From contig NZ_FRYK01000006.1 in NCBI RefSeq assembly GCF_900148835.1, forward strand, positions 62,001 through 126,000: a stretch of DNA of 64,000 nucleotides. The letters run 5' to 3'. This DNA is from Flavobacterium cucumis. GTDB taxonomy: Bacteria > Bacteroidota > Bacteroidia > Flavobacteriales > Flavobacteriaceae. The notes beneath the pieces are model-generated. The model was not told the origin of the DNA. It saw nothing but the letters and a program-made list of their open reading frames with translations, and ran no database searches. The position numbers were made by a program, and so were the translations under genes. Shown here one piece after another: positions 33,726 to 41,296 of this stretch; position 1 is the first letter of the stretch, and each line of letters starts with the position of its first letter.

Positions 33726-34585
33726 TGAAATTCACCAAACAGTTTTGTTGCTTCGTTATAAGCACTTTCAAAGCTCATGGGACTCGTATTCGTATTTTCT
33801 CTTTTTGTTGTGAAATACGACAGTAATTTTTCCGTAGGCATGTTTCCTGTCAAATCGTCTTTTGCCATGGGACAACCACCAAAACCTTGAATCGCGCCAT
33901 CATAACGACGACAACCTGCGTTGTAAGCGGCATCAATCTTTTCAAACCATCTGTCTGGTGTCGTGTGCAAATGCGCACCAAATTCGATGTTTGGATATTT
34001 CGGAATCAAATTAGAGAACAAGTAATCGATTACTTCTGGAGTCGAACTTCCCACGGTATCGGAAAGTGATAGGATTTTCACCCCCATATTCGCTAATTTT
34101 TCGGTCCATTCCCCCACAATTTCAACATTCCATGGATCGCCATACGGATTTCCAAAGCCCATTGAAATGTATGTCACAACTTCTTTGTTTGATTTATCTG
34201 CGATTTCTAAAATCTCTCGTAAAGTAACCAAACTTTCGGCAATTGTTTTGTGTGTATTTCGCATTTGAAAGTTCTCCGAAATCGAAAAAGGGAAACCTAA
34301 ATATTGAATTTCTTTATGAATCGAAGCATTTTGAGCCCCTTGTGTATTAGCGATAATGGCCAACAATTTACTGTTTGTTGCAGACAAATCCAACTGTGCT
34401 AAGACTTCAACGGTGTCTTGCATTTGCGGAATCGCTTTGGGTGAAACAAAACTTCCAAAATCAATAGTATCAAAGCCTACTCGCAATAACGATTGGATAT
34501 ATTTAACTTTTCTCTCGGTTGGAATAAACGGTTTGATACCTTGCATGGCATCGCGCGGACATTCGATAATTTTGATTTCGTTCAT
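33722..34585 (-). CDS. hydroxymethylglutaryl-CoA lyase family protein
   Basis: TIM-barrel enzyme of the HMGL-like/DRE-TIM family, 287 residues, probably cleaving HMG-CoA to acetoacetate and acetyl-CoA in leucine degradation. IIECPRDAMQGIKPFIPTER (about 5-24) holds the metal and substrate arginine-aspartate pair. GFDTIDFGSFVSPKAIPQM follows, then LSDTVGSSTP, FGAHLHTTP with the metal-binding HxH, and the lyase signature IQGFGGCPMAKDDLTGN with the catalytic cysteine near 238. The other possibility is a related aldolase of the same fold. It is isolated from other leucine catabolic genes. Confidence 0.88.
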   Translation of the reverse strand: MNEIKIIECPRDAMQGIKPFIPTERKVKYIQSLLRVGFDTIDFGSFVSPKAIPQMQDTVEVLAQLDLSATNSKLLAIIANTQGAQNASIHKEIQYLGFPFSISENFQMRNTHKTIAESLVTLREILEIADKSNKEVVTYISMGFGNPYGDPWNVEIVGEWTEKLANMGVKILSLSDTVGSSTPEVIDYLFSNLIPKYPNIEFGAHLHTTPDRWFEKIDAAYNAGCRRYDGAIQGFGGCPMAKDDLTGNMPTEKLLSYFTTKRENTNTSPMSFESAYNEATKLFGEFH

Positions 34586-34657
34586 AGCTTCAAAGATAAT
34601 AAAGTATTCTATTTTACGAAATCGTTTTTTTATATTCTTTAAAATACACTATTACAC

Positions 34658-34731
34658 TTTTCGGTAATAATTCAAAATATTACGTATTTTGGTAATAATT
34701 TATAATATTACGTATTTTGGTAATAATTTAA
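34658..34731. repeat. 28-bp iteron-like direct repeats upstream of satD
   Basis: Two exact copies of a 28-bp unit (34676-34703 and 34704-34730, AATATTACGTATTTTGGTAA then TAATTTA) are preceded by a degenerate third (about 34658-34675, TTTTCGGTAATAATTC). Each junction also forms an inverted repeat GTAATA-N8-TATTAC. They end 21 bp before the promoter -7 box. They may be operator sites for the helix-turn-helix in SatD; this is inference. Confidence 0.7.
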
Positions 34732-34751
34732 GTTTTATAAAAATATTTTAG

Positions 34752-34759
34752 TACATTTG
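34752..34759 (+). promoter_or_regulatory. -7 box of the satD promoter, almost touching the start codon
   Basis: TACATTTG is a perfect TAnnTTTG only 4 bp before the ATG at 34764. Transcription should start at or within one or two bases of the start codon, so the mRNA is probably leaderless. Confidence 0.65.
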
Positions 34760-34763
34760 ACTT

Positions 34764-35375
34764 ATGATTGTGATACTTACAGCCGATATAATCAAATCGA
34801 GAAAGCTTTCATCTAAAAAATGGATAGATGATTTGAAAGCTTTATTGCTCACTTTTGGAAAAGCTCCAAATGATTGGGAAATTTACCGTGGTGATGAGTT
34901 TCAAATGGAAATTAAAAATCCCGAAGATGCTTTATTGATTGCGTTCCAAATCAAAGCCTTCTTCAAATCTATTGATTTAGATGTGCGAATGAGTTTAGGA
35001 TTTGGAGATAAAACCTACAAAACCAGAAAAATAACAGAAAGTAATGGAACCGCTTTTATTCGCTCTGGAGAATCGTTTGAAACCTTAAAAAAACAGAAAT
35101 TAAATTTAGTACTAAATTCGGGCAACGAGGCTTTTGACGAAGAATTGAATTTGATGCTAAAACTAAGTTTATCATTTATGGACAGTTGGTTGCAACAATC
35201 GGCGGAATTTGTTTTGGTTGCGATTCAAAATCCGAATCTTTCACAGGAAGAAATAGGCGTAAAACTGGGTATCAATCAAGCCGCTGTGAGTAGACGGCAA
35301 AAACGTTCAAATTTTGAATTATTAATGCAAGTGGAACACTATTATAGAAAAAAAGTTAAAACTTTAGAAAAATGA
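34764..35375 (+). CDS. SatD family protein with C-terminal helix-turn-helix
   Basis: 203 residues. The N-terminal SatD-type domain has MIVILTADIIKSRKL, IYRGDEFQMEIKNPEDAL (about 47-64) and VRMSLGFGDKT (about 77-87), a GGDEF-cyclase-like core reduced in size. Residues about 155-185 hold a helix-turn-helix (LSQEEIGVKLGINQAAVSRRQKRS). SatD proteins are found beside DUF3307 membrane proteins in many bacteria; their function is unknown. The DUF3307 gene overlaps by 4 bp (ATGA). The 28-bp direct repeats and near-leaderless promoter upstream suggest tight self-control. Confidence 0.85.
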   Translation: MIVILTADIIKSRKLSSKKWIDDLKALLLTFGKAPNDWEIYRGDEFQMEIKNPEDALLIAFQIKAFFKSIDLDVRMSLGFGDKTYKTRKITESNGTAFIRSGESFETLKKQKLNLVLNSGNEAFDEELNLMLKLSLSFMDSWLQQSAEFVLVAIQNPNLSQEEIGVKLGINQAAVSRRQKRSNFELLMQVEHYYRKKVKTLEK

Positions 35376-36073
35376 TTGTATTCGTAAAATTACTTTTAGC
35401 ACATTTACTTGGCGATTTTTTATTGCAACCCACTACTTGGGTTTTAGATAAAGAAGCCAAAAAACATAAAAGTAGTTTCTTATATATTCATGTTTTGCTT
35501 CACGGTATTTTAGCTTTTGCACTTGTCTTTGAAAGCGATTTTCTTTGGTATGCACTACTATTAACTGTTCTGCACGGGATAATCGATTATGTTAAATTAC
35601 GATATCAGACAAAAAAGAGCAAACGTTTCTGGTTTCTTTTGGATCAATTCTTACACCTCATAACCCTTGTGGGGATTGCCTTTTTTTACACAAATGCTTC
35701 TATAGATTATAGTCTTTTGAACGCTAATTTTTGGATTATCGTTACGGGGATTGTCGTATTAACAAAACCTGCATCCGTAATCATTCGAAATATCATATCC
35801 ATTTGGACGCCTGAGAAAAACGCAAAAGACAATTCGCTGGAAAATGCTGGAAATTATATTGGGATTTTAGAACGATTGTTCATTTTTTGTTTCCTTTTAA
35901 CCCATCATTTTGAAGCTATCGGATTTTTATTAGCTGCAAAATCCATTTTTAGATTTGGTGATTTAAAAGCCGCAAAAGACCGAAAGCTCACCGAATATGT
36001 ACTTATCGGAACTTTATTAAGTTTCGGAATCGCATTGCTAATTGGTTTACTCGTTCAATTCGTGATGCGCTAA
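35372..36073 (+). CDS. DUF3307 domain-containing membrane protein
   Basis: 233-residue membrane protein. The DUF3307 domain is at the N-terminus (about 5-125): [48 protein letters not shown] and [18 protein letters not shown]. Its conserved His and Asp residues inside membrane helices look like a metal or catalytic site. A second hydrophobic region (130-230) completes about six segments. It forms a translationally coupled pair with satD, a recurrent arrangement. The function is unknown. Its 3' end overlaps the end of pyrD on the other strand by 27 bp. Confidence 0.85.
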   Translation: MIVFVKLLLAHLLGDFLLQPTTWVLDKEAKKHKSSFLYIHVLLHGILAFALVFESDFLWYALLLTVLHGIIDYVKLRYQTKKSKRFWFLLDQFLHLITLVGIAFFYTNASIDYSLLNANFWIIVTGIVVLTKPASVIIRNIISIWTPEKNAKDNSLENAGNYIGILERLFIFCFLLTHHFEAIGFLLAAKSIFRFGDLKAAKDRKLTEYVLIGTLLSFGIALLIGLLVQFVMR

Positions 36074-37078
36074 AATCTTTTTGTTAATCGCTTTCACTAA
36101 GGCAGGACCTTCGTAAATAAAACCCGTATAAAGTTGAACCAAACTAGCACCTGCGTTCAATTTTTCAATCGCATCTTCTGCCGTGTGAATACCTCCTACT
36201 CCAATGATTGGAAACGACTTATTGCTTTTTTCCGAAAGAAAACGAATCACTTCTGTAGCACGTTTCGTTAATGGTTTTCCAGATAAGCCGCCCATTTCGG
36301 ATTTGTTTTCCGATTGTAAACCTTCGCGAGAAATCGTTGTATTGGTAGCAATTACACCTGCAATTTTGGTCTCGTTGACGATATCAATGATATCTAAAAG
36401 TTGCTCATCAGTTAAATCGGGAGCGATTTTTAGTAAAATTGGTTTTGGTTTTGGTTTTGTGTCGTTTTGATTTTGAAGTGTTTGCAGCAAGTCGGTCAAA
36501 GGTTTTTTATCTTGTAATTCACGTAGATTGGGTGTGTTTGGCGAACTCACATTCACCACAAAATAATCTACGTATGGAAACAAAGCTTCAAAACAAATTT
36601 CGTAATCCTTTACCGCTTCTTCGTTTGGCGTGACTTTATTTTTTCCAATGTTTCCACCGATTAAAACGCCTTTGTTTTTTTTCAAACGTTCGACTGCTTC
36701 TTTAACACCGCCGTTATTGAACCCCATTCGGTTGATAATCGCATTGTCTTCTTTTAAACGGAACAAACGTTTTTTAGGATTTCCTTCTTGTCCAACAGGC
36801 GTCAACGTTCCAATTTCGATAAAACCGAATCCAAAATTTGATAACTCTTTATACAACTTTGCATCTTTATCAAATCCTGCTGCTAATCCAACTGGATTTT
36901 TGAATTTAATCCCGAAAACTTCTCGTTCTAAACGCGCATCTTTTACTTCGTAAAGCGCTTGAAATAAACTTGAAAAACCTGGAATTTTATTCAGAAAACG
37001 AATGAATGAAAAGGTAAAATAATGTACTTTTTCTGGATCGAAACAGAAAAGTAACGGACGAATGAAGCTTTTGTACAT
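36047..37078 (-). CDS. pyrD: dihydroorotate dehydrogenase (quinone), class 2
   Basis: FMN enzyme of pyrimidine synthesis, oxidising dihydroorotate to orotate with quinone at the membrane; 343 residues. The ATG at 37078 ([11 protein letters not shown]) is used instead of an in-frame upstream TTG, since class 2 enzymes start with this amphipathic membrane-binding helix ([13 protein letters not shown]). Motifs are [59 protein letters not shown] with the catalytic serine, [12 protein letters not shown] and the FMN phosphate site [11 protein letters not shown]. It overlaps the tail of DUF3307 (convergent). Confidence 0.97.
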   Translation of the reverse strand: MYKSFIRPLLFCFDPEKVHYFTFSFIRFLNKIPGFSSLFQALYEVKDARLEREVFGIKFKNPVGLAAGFDKDAKLYKELSNFGFGFIEIGTLTPVGQEGNPKKRLFRLKEDNAIINRMGFNNGGVKEAVERLKKNKGVLIGGNIGKNKVTPNEEAVKDYEICFEALFPYVDYFVVNVSSPNTPNLRELQDKKPLTDLLQTLQNQNDTKPKPKPILLKIAPDLTDEQLLDIIDIVNETKIAGVIATNTTISREGLQSENKSEMGGLSGKPLTKRATEVIRFLSEKSNKSFPIIGVGGIHTAEDAIEKLNAGASLVQLYTGFIYEGPALVKAINKKILAHHELNE

Positions 37079-37250
37079 AGTGTGTTGTGTTGTTGTGCAA
37101 AAGTAAGAAAATGCCTTTCCAAAAAAAAGTATTGACGCATTTTGTAACAATAAAAGATTTGGTGCGTATAATTACTGATGTAAATTCCAAAAGACAAAAA
37201 ACAAATTCCAAATAAAAAGCTAATTTCTAAAATTTCAAATCCTAAACATA

Positions 37251-37805
37251 ATGGCTCAAACTCCTTCCAACATGTTACCTTTGGGCACAATTGCTCCTGA
37301 TTTCAATTTGAAAGATACTAATGCTACTGATTTTAAAACTTTTGAAGATTGCAAAGGTGAAAAAGGAACAGTCGTAATCTTCATTTGCAATCATTGTCCG
37401 TTTGTACATCATGTGATGGAAGAGGTAATTCGTGTGGTGAACGATTATCGTGTGCAAGGAATTGGTTTTGTTGCGATTTCAAGTAATGATGTAGTGAAAT
37501 ATCCGCAAGATGCTCCTGAATTAATGACCGAATTTGCCTTTGAAAACGGATTTGAATTTCCGTATTTATATGATGAAACACAAGAAGTAGCCAAAGCCTA
37601 CAATGCCGCTTGTACACCTGATTTTTATCTTTTCGACAATCGAGATAAATTGGTTTACCGTGGACAATTAGACGATAGCCGACCGGGAAATGGTATTCCG
37701 TTGAGTGGTTCTGATTTACGAAGCGCAATTGATGGCGTGGTGATGAATAGAAGTATCAATCCGGATCAGAAACCGAGCATTGGGTGTAATATAAAATGGA
37801 AGTAA
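37251..37805 (+). CDS. thioredoxin family (AhpC/TSA-type redoxin) protein
   Basis: 184-residue thioredoxin-fold protein of the peroxiredoxin-like redoxin group, with no signal peptide. The active-site pair is C46-N-H-C49-P in FICNHCPFVHHVM. PDFNLKDTN (about 16-24), GFVAISSNDVVKYPQDAPE (about 73-91) and ACTPDFYLFD (about 121-130, with a further Cys) complete the pattern. It is a typical cytosolic redoxin of Bacteroidota; the substrate is unknown. It ends 23 bp before a promoter -7 box that starts a separate downstream unit. Confidence 0.9.
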   Translation: MAQTPSNMLPLGTIAPDFNLKDTNATDFKTFEDCKGEKGTVVIFICNHCPFVHHVMEEVIRVVNDYRVQGIGFVAISSNDVVKYPQDAPELMTEFAFENGFEFPYLYDETQEVAKAYNAACTPDFYLFDNRDKLVYRGQLDDSRPGNGIPLSGSDLRSAIDGVVMNRSINPDQKPSIGCNIKWK

Positions 37806-37828
37806 TTTTTTTATCTCATTAGTTTCCT

Positions 37829-37836
37829 TAACTTTG
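37829..37836 (+). promoter_or_regulatory. -7 box for the leader of the 38065 gene
   Basis: TAACTTTG, a perfect TAnnTTTG. Transcription should start near 37842, giving a leader of about 220 nt that contains two terminator-like hairpins before the ATG at 38065. Confidence 0.6.
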
Positions 37837-37951
37837 TACTCAAATTAAATTCATTTCTTTTGAAATACCTAGTTTCAAATATTACTTTAATTTCAAATGC
37901 TGTTACAAAAGTAATTGCATTTACCCACAGCAAGGCCTTTATCAATTAGGC

Positions 37952-37992
37952 CTCCGTCTACCCTATTCCTAATTCTCAGACGGAGGATTTTT
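37952..37992 (+). terminator. terminator-like hairpin in the leader
   Basis: Perfect 9-bp stem CCTCCGTCT/AGACGGAGG (37952-37960 with 37979-37987), 18-nt loop, followed by ATTTTTAC. AGGCCT at 37935-37940 could pair with the overlapping AGGCCT at 37949-37954, which would compete with this stem. Confidence 0.6.
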
Positions 37993-38016
37993 ACTTAAAT
38001 CATTTATTTAATCCTA

Positions 38017-38050
38017 TCAGAAGCATCTTCTGATATCCTTATTTTTTTTT
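38017..38050 (+). terminator. second terminator-like hairpin in the leader
   Basis: Perfect 8-bp stem ATCAGAAG/CTTCTGAT (38017-38024 with 38028-38035), 3-nt loop, then a run of nine to ten T ending 14 bp before the next start codon. As placed it would end transcripts before the gene at 38065 unless read-through is controlled. Confidence 0.65.
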
Positions 38051-38064
38051 AAAATTCCAGCATC

Positions 38065-39639
38065 ATGTCACAAAAAAATCTTTTGGGAAAATTATATGCA
38101 CGCCATATCATTTGGTTGGTTACATTATCCTTTTTCATTGGGACTCTTTTTTTGGTTGCGTATTATAAAGTGCATCCTGTTTTTCTATCTGCTCCTTTCG
38201 TCATGTTAATTTTAGTTACCATTGATAGCTTGCAATCCAAGCATTCAGTACGCAGAAATTATCCATTAGTAGGACGTTTACGCTACTTATTTGAATCCGT
38301 TCGTCCTGAATTTCGCCAATACTTTTTTGAAGGCGAATTGGATGGAAAACCATTTAACAGAAGACAACGTTCCATTGTGTATCAGAGAGCAAAGAATCAG
38401 AAGCAAACCATTTCGTTTGGCATGCAAGACGAGCCTAATAGAATAGGATATGAATGGGCAGCACATTCGATTTATCCTAAAAAGAACGATTTTAGTCAAT
38501 TCCGAGTAACCATTGGAAATTCACAATGTTCAAAACCCTATAGTGCTAGTATTTTCAACATTAGTGCGATGAGTTATGGAGCCTTGAGTAAAACTGCCAT
38601 TTCTTCTCTGAACGAAGGGGCCAAAATGGGGAATTTTGCCCACAATACAGGAGAAGGCGGCATCAGTGATTACCATTTAAAAGGAGGCGATTTGATTTGG
38701 CAAATAGGAACAGGCTATTTTGGTTGTAGGGATGGTAGAGGGCATTTCAATGACGCACTTTTTGTGGAAAAAGCGAATTTAAAAGAAGTGAAAATGATAG
38801 AGCTAAAGCTATCTCAAGGAGCAAAACCAGGACATGGAGGTTTACTCCCTGCTGAAAAAAACACGCCAGAGATTGCCAAAATTAGAGCTTTAGAACCCTA
38901 TACAACAGTTCATTCCCCATCCGCTCATACAGCGTTTTCGAATGCCACTGAATTGTTGTATTTCATACATAAATTGAGAACCTTATCCAATGGAAAACCG
39001 GTTGGGTTTAAGATTTGTATCGGTAAAAAAGAAGAGTTTACCGAAATATTAGAAGCCATGATAAGCACCAATATCCTTCCTGATTTCATAACTATTGACG
39101 GTGCTGAAGGCGGAACTGGAGCAGCGCCTTTAGAGTTTATCGATTATATGGGAATGGCGTTATCGGATGCCTTAGTATTTGCTCATAAATCCTTATTAGA
39201 TTATGGTTTACGCAGCGAAATTAAATTACTAGCGTCAGGTAAAATTATTTCGGCTTTTGATATTGCTAAAAATATGTCTCTGGGAGCCGATGCTTGTTAC
39301 AGTGCGCGAGGTATGATGTTTGCGCTAGGTTGTATTCAAGCGTTGCAGTGTGACAGCGGAAAATGTCCGGTTGGAATCGCAACCCAAGATAAATCGCTTT
39401 ATAAAGGTTTGGATATTAGTGATAAGCGCGTTCGTGTAGCAAATTTTCACAAGAATACCCTGAAAGCGGTAGCCGAATTCATTGGAGCATGTGGATTTGA
39501 ACTTCCGGATGAAATTACACCGGAAACCTTTTACAGAAGAGTACATCATAATACCAACTTAAACTTTAAGGAAATCTATTTTACCAATCCAGAAACCAAA
39601 AGCAAAACATTAGATAAAGAAACAATATTCTTAAATTAA
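38065..39639 (+). CDS. FMN-binding glutamate synthase family protein
   Basis: 524 residues with two N-terminal membrane segments (about 12-34, 36-54), then the glutamate synthase FMN/2-oxoglutarate domain without the amidotransferase part. Visible motifs are FNISAMSYGALSKTAISSLNEGAKMGNFAHNTGEGG (key residues S170-G205 region), KPGHGGLLPAEK, SPSAHTAFSN, TIDGAEGGTGAAPLEFIDYMG and a Cys-rich QCDSGKCPVGIATQD (iron-sulfur ligands). It probably works with a separate electron donor; whether it makes glutamate is unproven. The Gre-like gene follows after 6 bp. Confidence 0.9.
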   Translation: MSQKNLLGKLYARHIIWLVTLSFFIGTLFLVAYYKVHPVFLSAPFVMLILVTIDSLQSKHSVRRNYPLVGRLRYLFESVRPEFRQYFFEGELDGKPFNRRQRSIVYQRAKNQKQTISFGMQDEPNRIGYEWAAHSIYPKKNDFSQFRVTIGNSQCSKPYSASIFNISAMSYGALSKTAISSLNEGAKMGNFAHNTGEGGISDYHLKGGDLIWQIGTGYFGCRDGRGHFNDALFVEKANLKEVKMIELKLSQGAKPGHGGLLPAEKNTPEIAKIRALEPYTTVHSPSAHTAFSNATELLYFIHKLRTLSNGKPVGFKICIGKKEEFTEILEAMISTNILPDFITIDGAEGGTGAAPLEFIDYMGMALSDALVFAHKSLLDYGLRSEIKLLASGKIISAFDIAKNMSLGADACYSARGMMFALGCIQALQCDSGKCPVGIATQDKSLYKGLDISDKRVRVANFHKNTLKAVAEFIGACGFELPDEITPETFYRRVHHNTNLNFKEIYFTNPETKSKTLDKETIFLN

Positions 39640-39645
39640 AATAAT

Positions 39646-40029
39646 ATGAAACCAATACCAACATTTACATCAAGCGATCATAAGCTGCTTAAAAAAATTA
39701 CTAAAAGTAATCTATCTGCTACGAGTGCTAAAGAAATCAATCTGTTAACTCAAGAATTAGACAGAGGTAATATTGTAGAAGATAATGCCATCGAAAACGA
39801 TGTTATTCGAATTAACTCGGAGGTAATTATTGAAGATATGAGTACGCAAAAACAAATGAAATTTCAAATTGTTTTACCTTCTCAAGCGAATATAAAAGAG
39901 AGTAAATATTCCGTTCTAGTTCCGCTTAGTGTGGCGATTATTGGCTTTAAAGTAAACGATCAGGTAGATTGGGAATTGCCTGCTGGTAACAAAACTTTAA
40001 AAGTTATTGCTGTAAACAATGGCAACTAA
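39646..40029 (+). CDS. GreA/GreB C-terminal-domain protein (Rnk-like)
   Basis: 127 residues. It lacks the long N-terminal coiled coil of GreA. It has a short helical start (SSDHKLLKKITKSNLSATSAKEINLLTQELDRGNIV) and the FKBP-like GreA C-terminal domain (about 48-127) with VIRINSEVIIEDM, FQIVLPSQANIKESKYSVLVPLSVAIIGFKVNDQVDWELPAG. This is the Rnk-like architecture that binds near the RNA polymerase secondary channel. A paralogue lies at 43027-43401. It is cotranscribed with the glutamate-synthase-like gene and ended by a strong terminator. Confidence 0.85.
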   Translation: MKPIPTFTSSDHKLLKKITKSNLSATSAKEINLLTQELDRGNIVEDNAIENDVIRINSEVIIEDMSTQKQMKFQIVLPSQANIKESKYSVLVPLSVAIIGFKVNDQVDWELPAGNKTLKVIAVNNGN

Positions 40030-40036
40030 TTTAATA

Positions 40037-40060
40037 AACACCTTTTTGAGGTGTTTTTTT
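40037..40060 (+). terminator. intrinsic terminator
   Basis: Stem AACACCT/AGGTGTT (40037-40043 with 40049-40055), 5-nt loop, T-run directly after. It ends the glutamate-synthase-like and Gre-like operon. The convergent gene at 40059 stops inside the T-run. Confidence 0.85.
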
Positions 40061-40406
40061 ATTTTAAAAAATCGATAATAAAAATTATAAGAATAAGCAA
40101 TCCAACTACAAGTAAGTAAACTAAAACATGAAATCTCTGAACCATTCTCTCTACTCTATAATCGGAAATCATAATAGTTTCTGTACTGGCTATAATTTCA
40201 TTATCAATAAGTAGTTGATCAATAATAATTCTATCTTTATCCAACAAAAAGAAACGAGTTCCATCACTAATATCAGAATTTTCATTACTATTATGATAGT
40301 AATCTATATTATTTTCAAGTAACAAATTTTCAAAAAGGATGTAGTCTTTAAATAAAACATTGAGCTTGAAATGGTCTTGGAATTTTACATCTATTGAATT
40401 TGCCAT
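40059..40406 (-). CDS. hypothetical protein with C-terminal membrane anchor
   Basis: 115 residues: a soluble N-terminal part (about 1-90) without a recognised domain (VKFQDHFKLNVLFKDYILFENLLLENNIDYYH) and one hydrophobic segment at the C-terminus (about 93-113, LVYLLVVGLLILIIFIID), so it is tail-anchored. The gene is the last of three same-strand small genes of unknown function (40059, 40413, 40612) with gaps of 6-8 bp. Its stop codon lies in the terminator T-run of the convergent operon. No homologous family is recognised. Confidence 0.72.
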   Translation of the reverse strand: MANSIDVKFQDHFKLNVLFKDYILFENLLLENNIDYYHNSNENSDISDGTRFFLLDKDRIIIDQLLIDNEIIASTETIMISDYRVERMVQRFHVLVYLLVVGLLILIIFIIDFLK

Positions 40407-40412
40407 TTAAAA

Positions 40413-40604
40413 CTACTTTTTTATAAAAAAATGAATTATCATTAAAACAATAGATGCAAATAAAAGCAAAATAGCTTGAATTGAAAATTGAATTCTAATG
40501 GTATTCCAATACATAGTTTCTGTTTTATCATAATTAAACTTAACAATTGAAATTAAGAATAAAACAAAAAATACAACAGCCAAATAAATAAAAAGTTTTT
40601 TCAT
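40413..40604 (-). CDS. small hypothetical membrane protein
   Basis: 63 residues with two membrane segments (about 4-21 and 36-58), almost entirely hydrophobic, joined by a short loop (KFNYDKTETMYWNTIRI). It starts 7 bp after the upstream gene stop and ends 6 bp before the next, so it belongs to a three-gene unit with a secreted protein and a tail-anchored protein. It could be a subunit of a small membrane assembly, but no family is recognised. Confidence 0.65.
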   Translation of the reverse strand: MKKLFIYLAVVFFVLFLISIVKFNYDKTETMYWNTIRIQFSIQAILLLFASIVLMIIHFFIKK

Positions 40605-40611
40605 GAACTAA

Positions 40612-41115
40612 TCACTTTCTAACCAAAATCACTTCAATAGGATTATTACTTCTAGGGCCGAAAGTTCTGGCTTGGCGTTCGTTTTCACTCGAACACAAAA
40701 TATACATGTTAAACGCTTGCAATTGTACTAATTGCTCTTTGAATTTTCCTTTAGTATCTTGAATTTTGATATAGAATTCTTCCGCAGGAAAGGTATTCGT
40801 AACCGAAAGCAAATACGTATCACCAGCATACGGGAAAAACCATTTTTCGGGTTCGTTTGGCTTGCTTATTAAATGATTTCTTGCAAAAACTAACGCTTGA
40901 TTGCCATATTTCCAACTGTATTTGTTGTTTTCGTTAATAACATCTTCGCCTTTTTCGTTGACTAAGGTGATTTTTAAATCGGGAATATTATCGGACTTTC
41001 CTTCCTCGTGGGCTTTTACTACTAAATACGAGGTAAAATCAAAACCGCAATGCGGCACTTGTCCGAATGAGAACAAAGAAAAAAGAAGAAATAAAAAAGA
41101 TAATTTAGTTTTCAT
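40612..41115 (-). CDS. secreted hypothetical protein
   Basis: 167 residues from the ATG at 41115 (upstream frame at 41154 is less likely). A signal peptide MKTKLSFLFLLFSLFSFG ends near residue 18; the mature protein starts QVPHCGFDFTSYLVVKAHEEGK. The sequence has a beta-rich pattern with PDLKITLVNEKGEDVI (about 42-57), YLLSVTNTFPAEEFYIKIQD and a C-terminal EVILVRK. A single Cys remains near the N-terminus and one near 137. It is a flavobacterial-type secreted protein of unknown role; it heads the unit of three small genes and diverges from the RluA-family gene. Confidence 0.72.
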   Translation of the reverse strand: MKTKLSFLFLLFSLFSFGQVPHCGFDFTSYLVVKAHEEGKSDNIPDLKITLVNEKGEDVINENNKYSWKYGNQALVFARNHLISKPNEPEKWFFPYAGDTYLLSVTNTFPAEEFYIKIQDTKGKFKEQLVQLQAFNMYILCSSENERQARTFGPRSNNPIEVILVRK

Positions 41116-41266
41116 AGCTTTTAGTGAACTGTAAAAATACAAAAAGAATGCCAATCGAGAGGAATGTTTTCAATCAACTTTGCTTTAATTTGTTTTAATC
41201 CATTTGCATTCTAAATTATTTTTCCACCCTGCTCATTATTCCTGAGTCCTTTTTTAAAATGATAGA

Positions 41267-41292
41267 TTGTGACCACAATTCTTTTATCTTTG
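41267..41292 (+). promoter_or_regulatory. promoter almost touching the RluA-family start codon
   Basis: TTG at 41267-41269 and TATCTTTG at 41285-41292, spaced 15 bp, slightly short of the flavobacterial 17-23. The -7 box ends 4 bp before the ATG at 41297, so the mRNA should be leaderless, as for satD. Confidence 0.55.
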
Positions 41293-41296
41293 TTCC

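Noticed and set aside
37860..37949. 29-codon leader peptide with TTG start
   Set aside because: No ATG, no run of regulatory amino acids and no matching stall codons; kept only as a remark in the leader finding.
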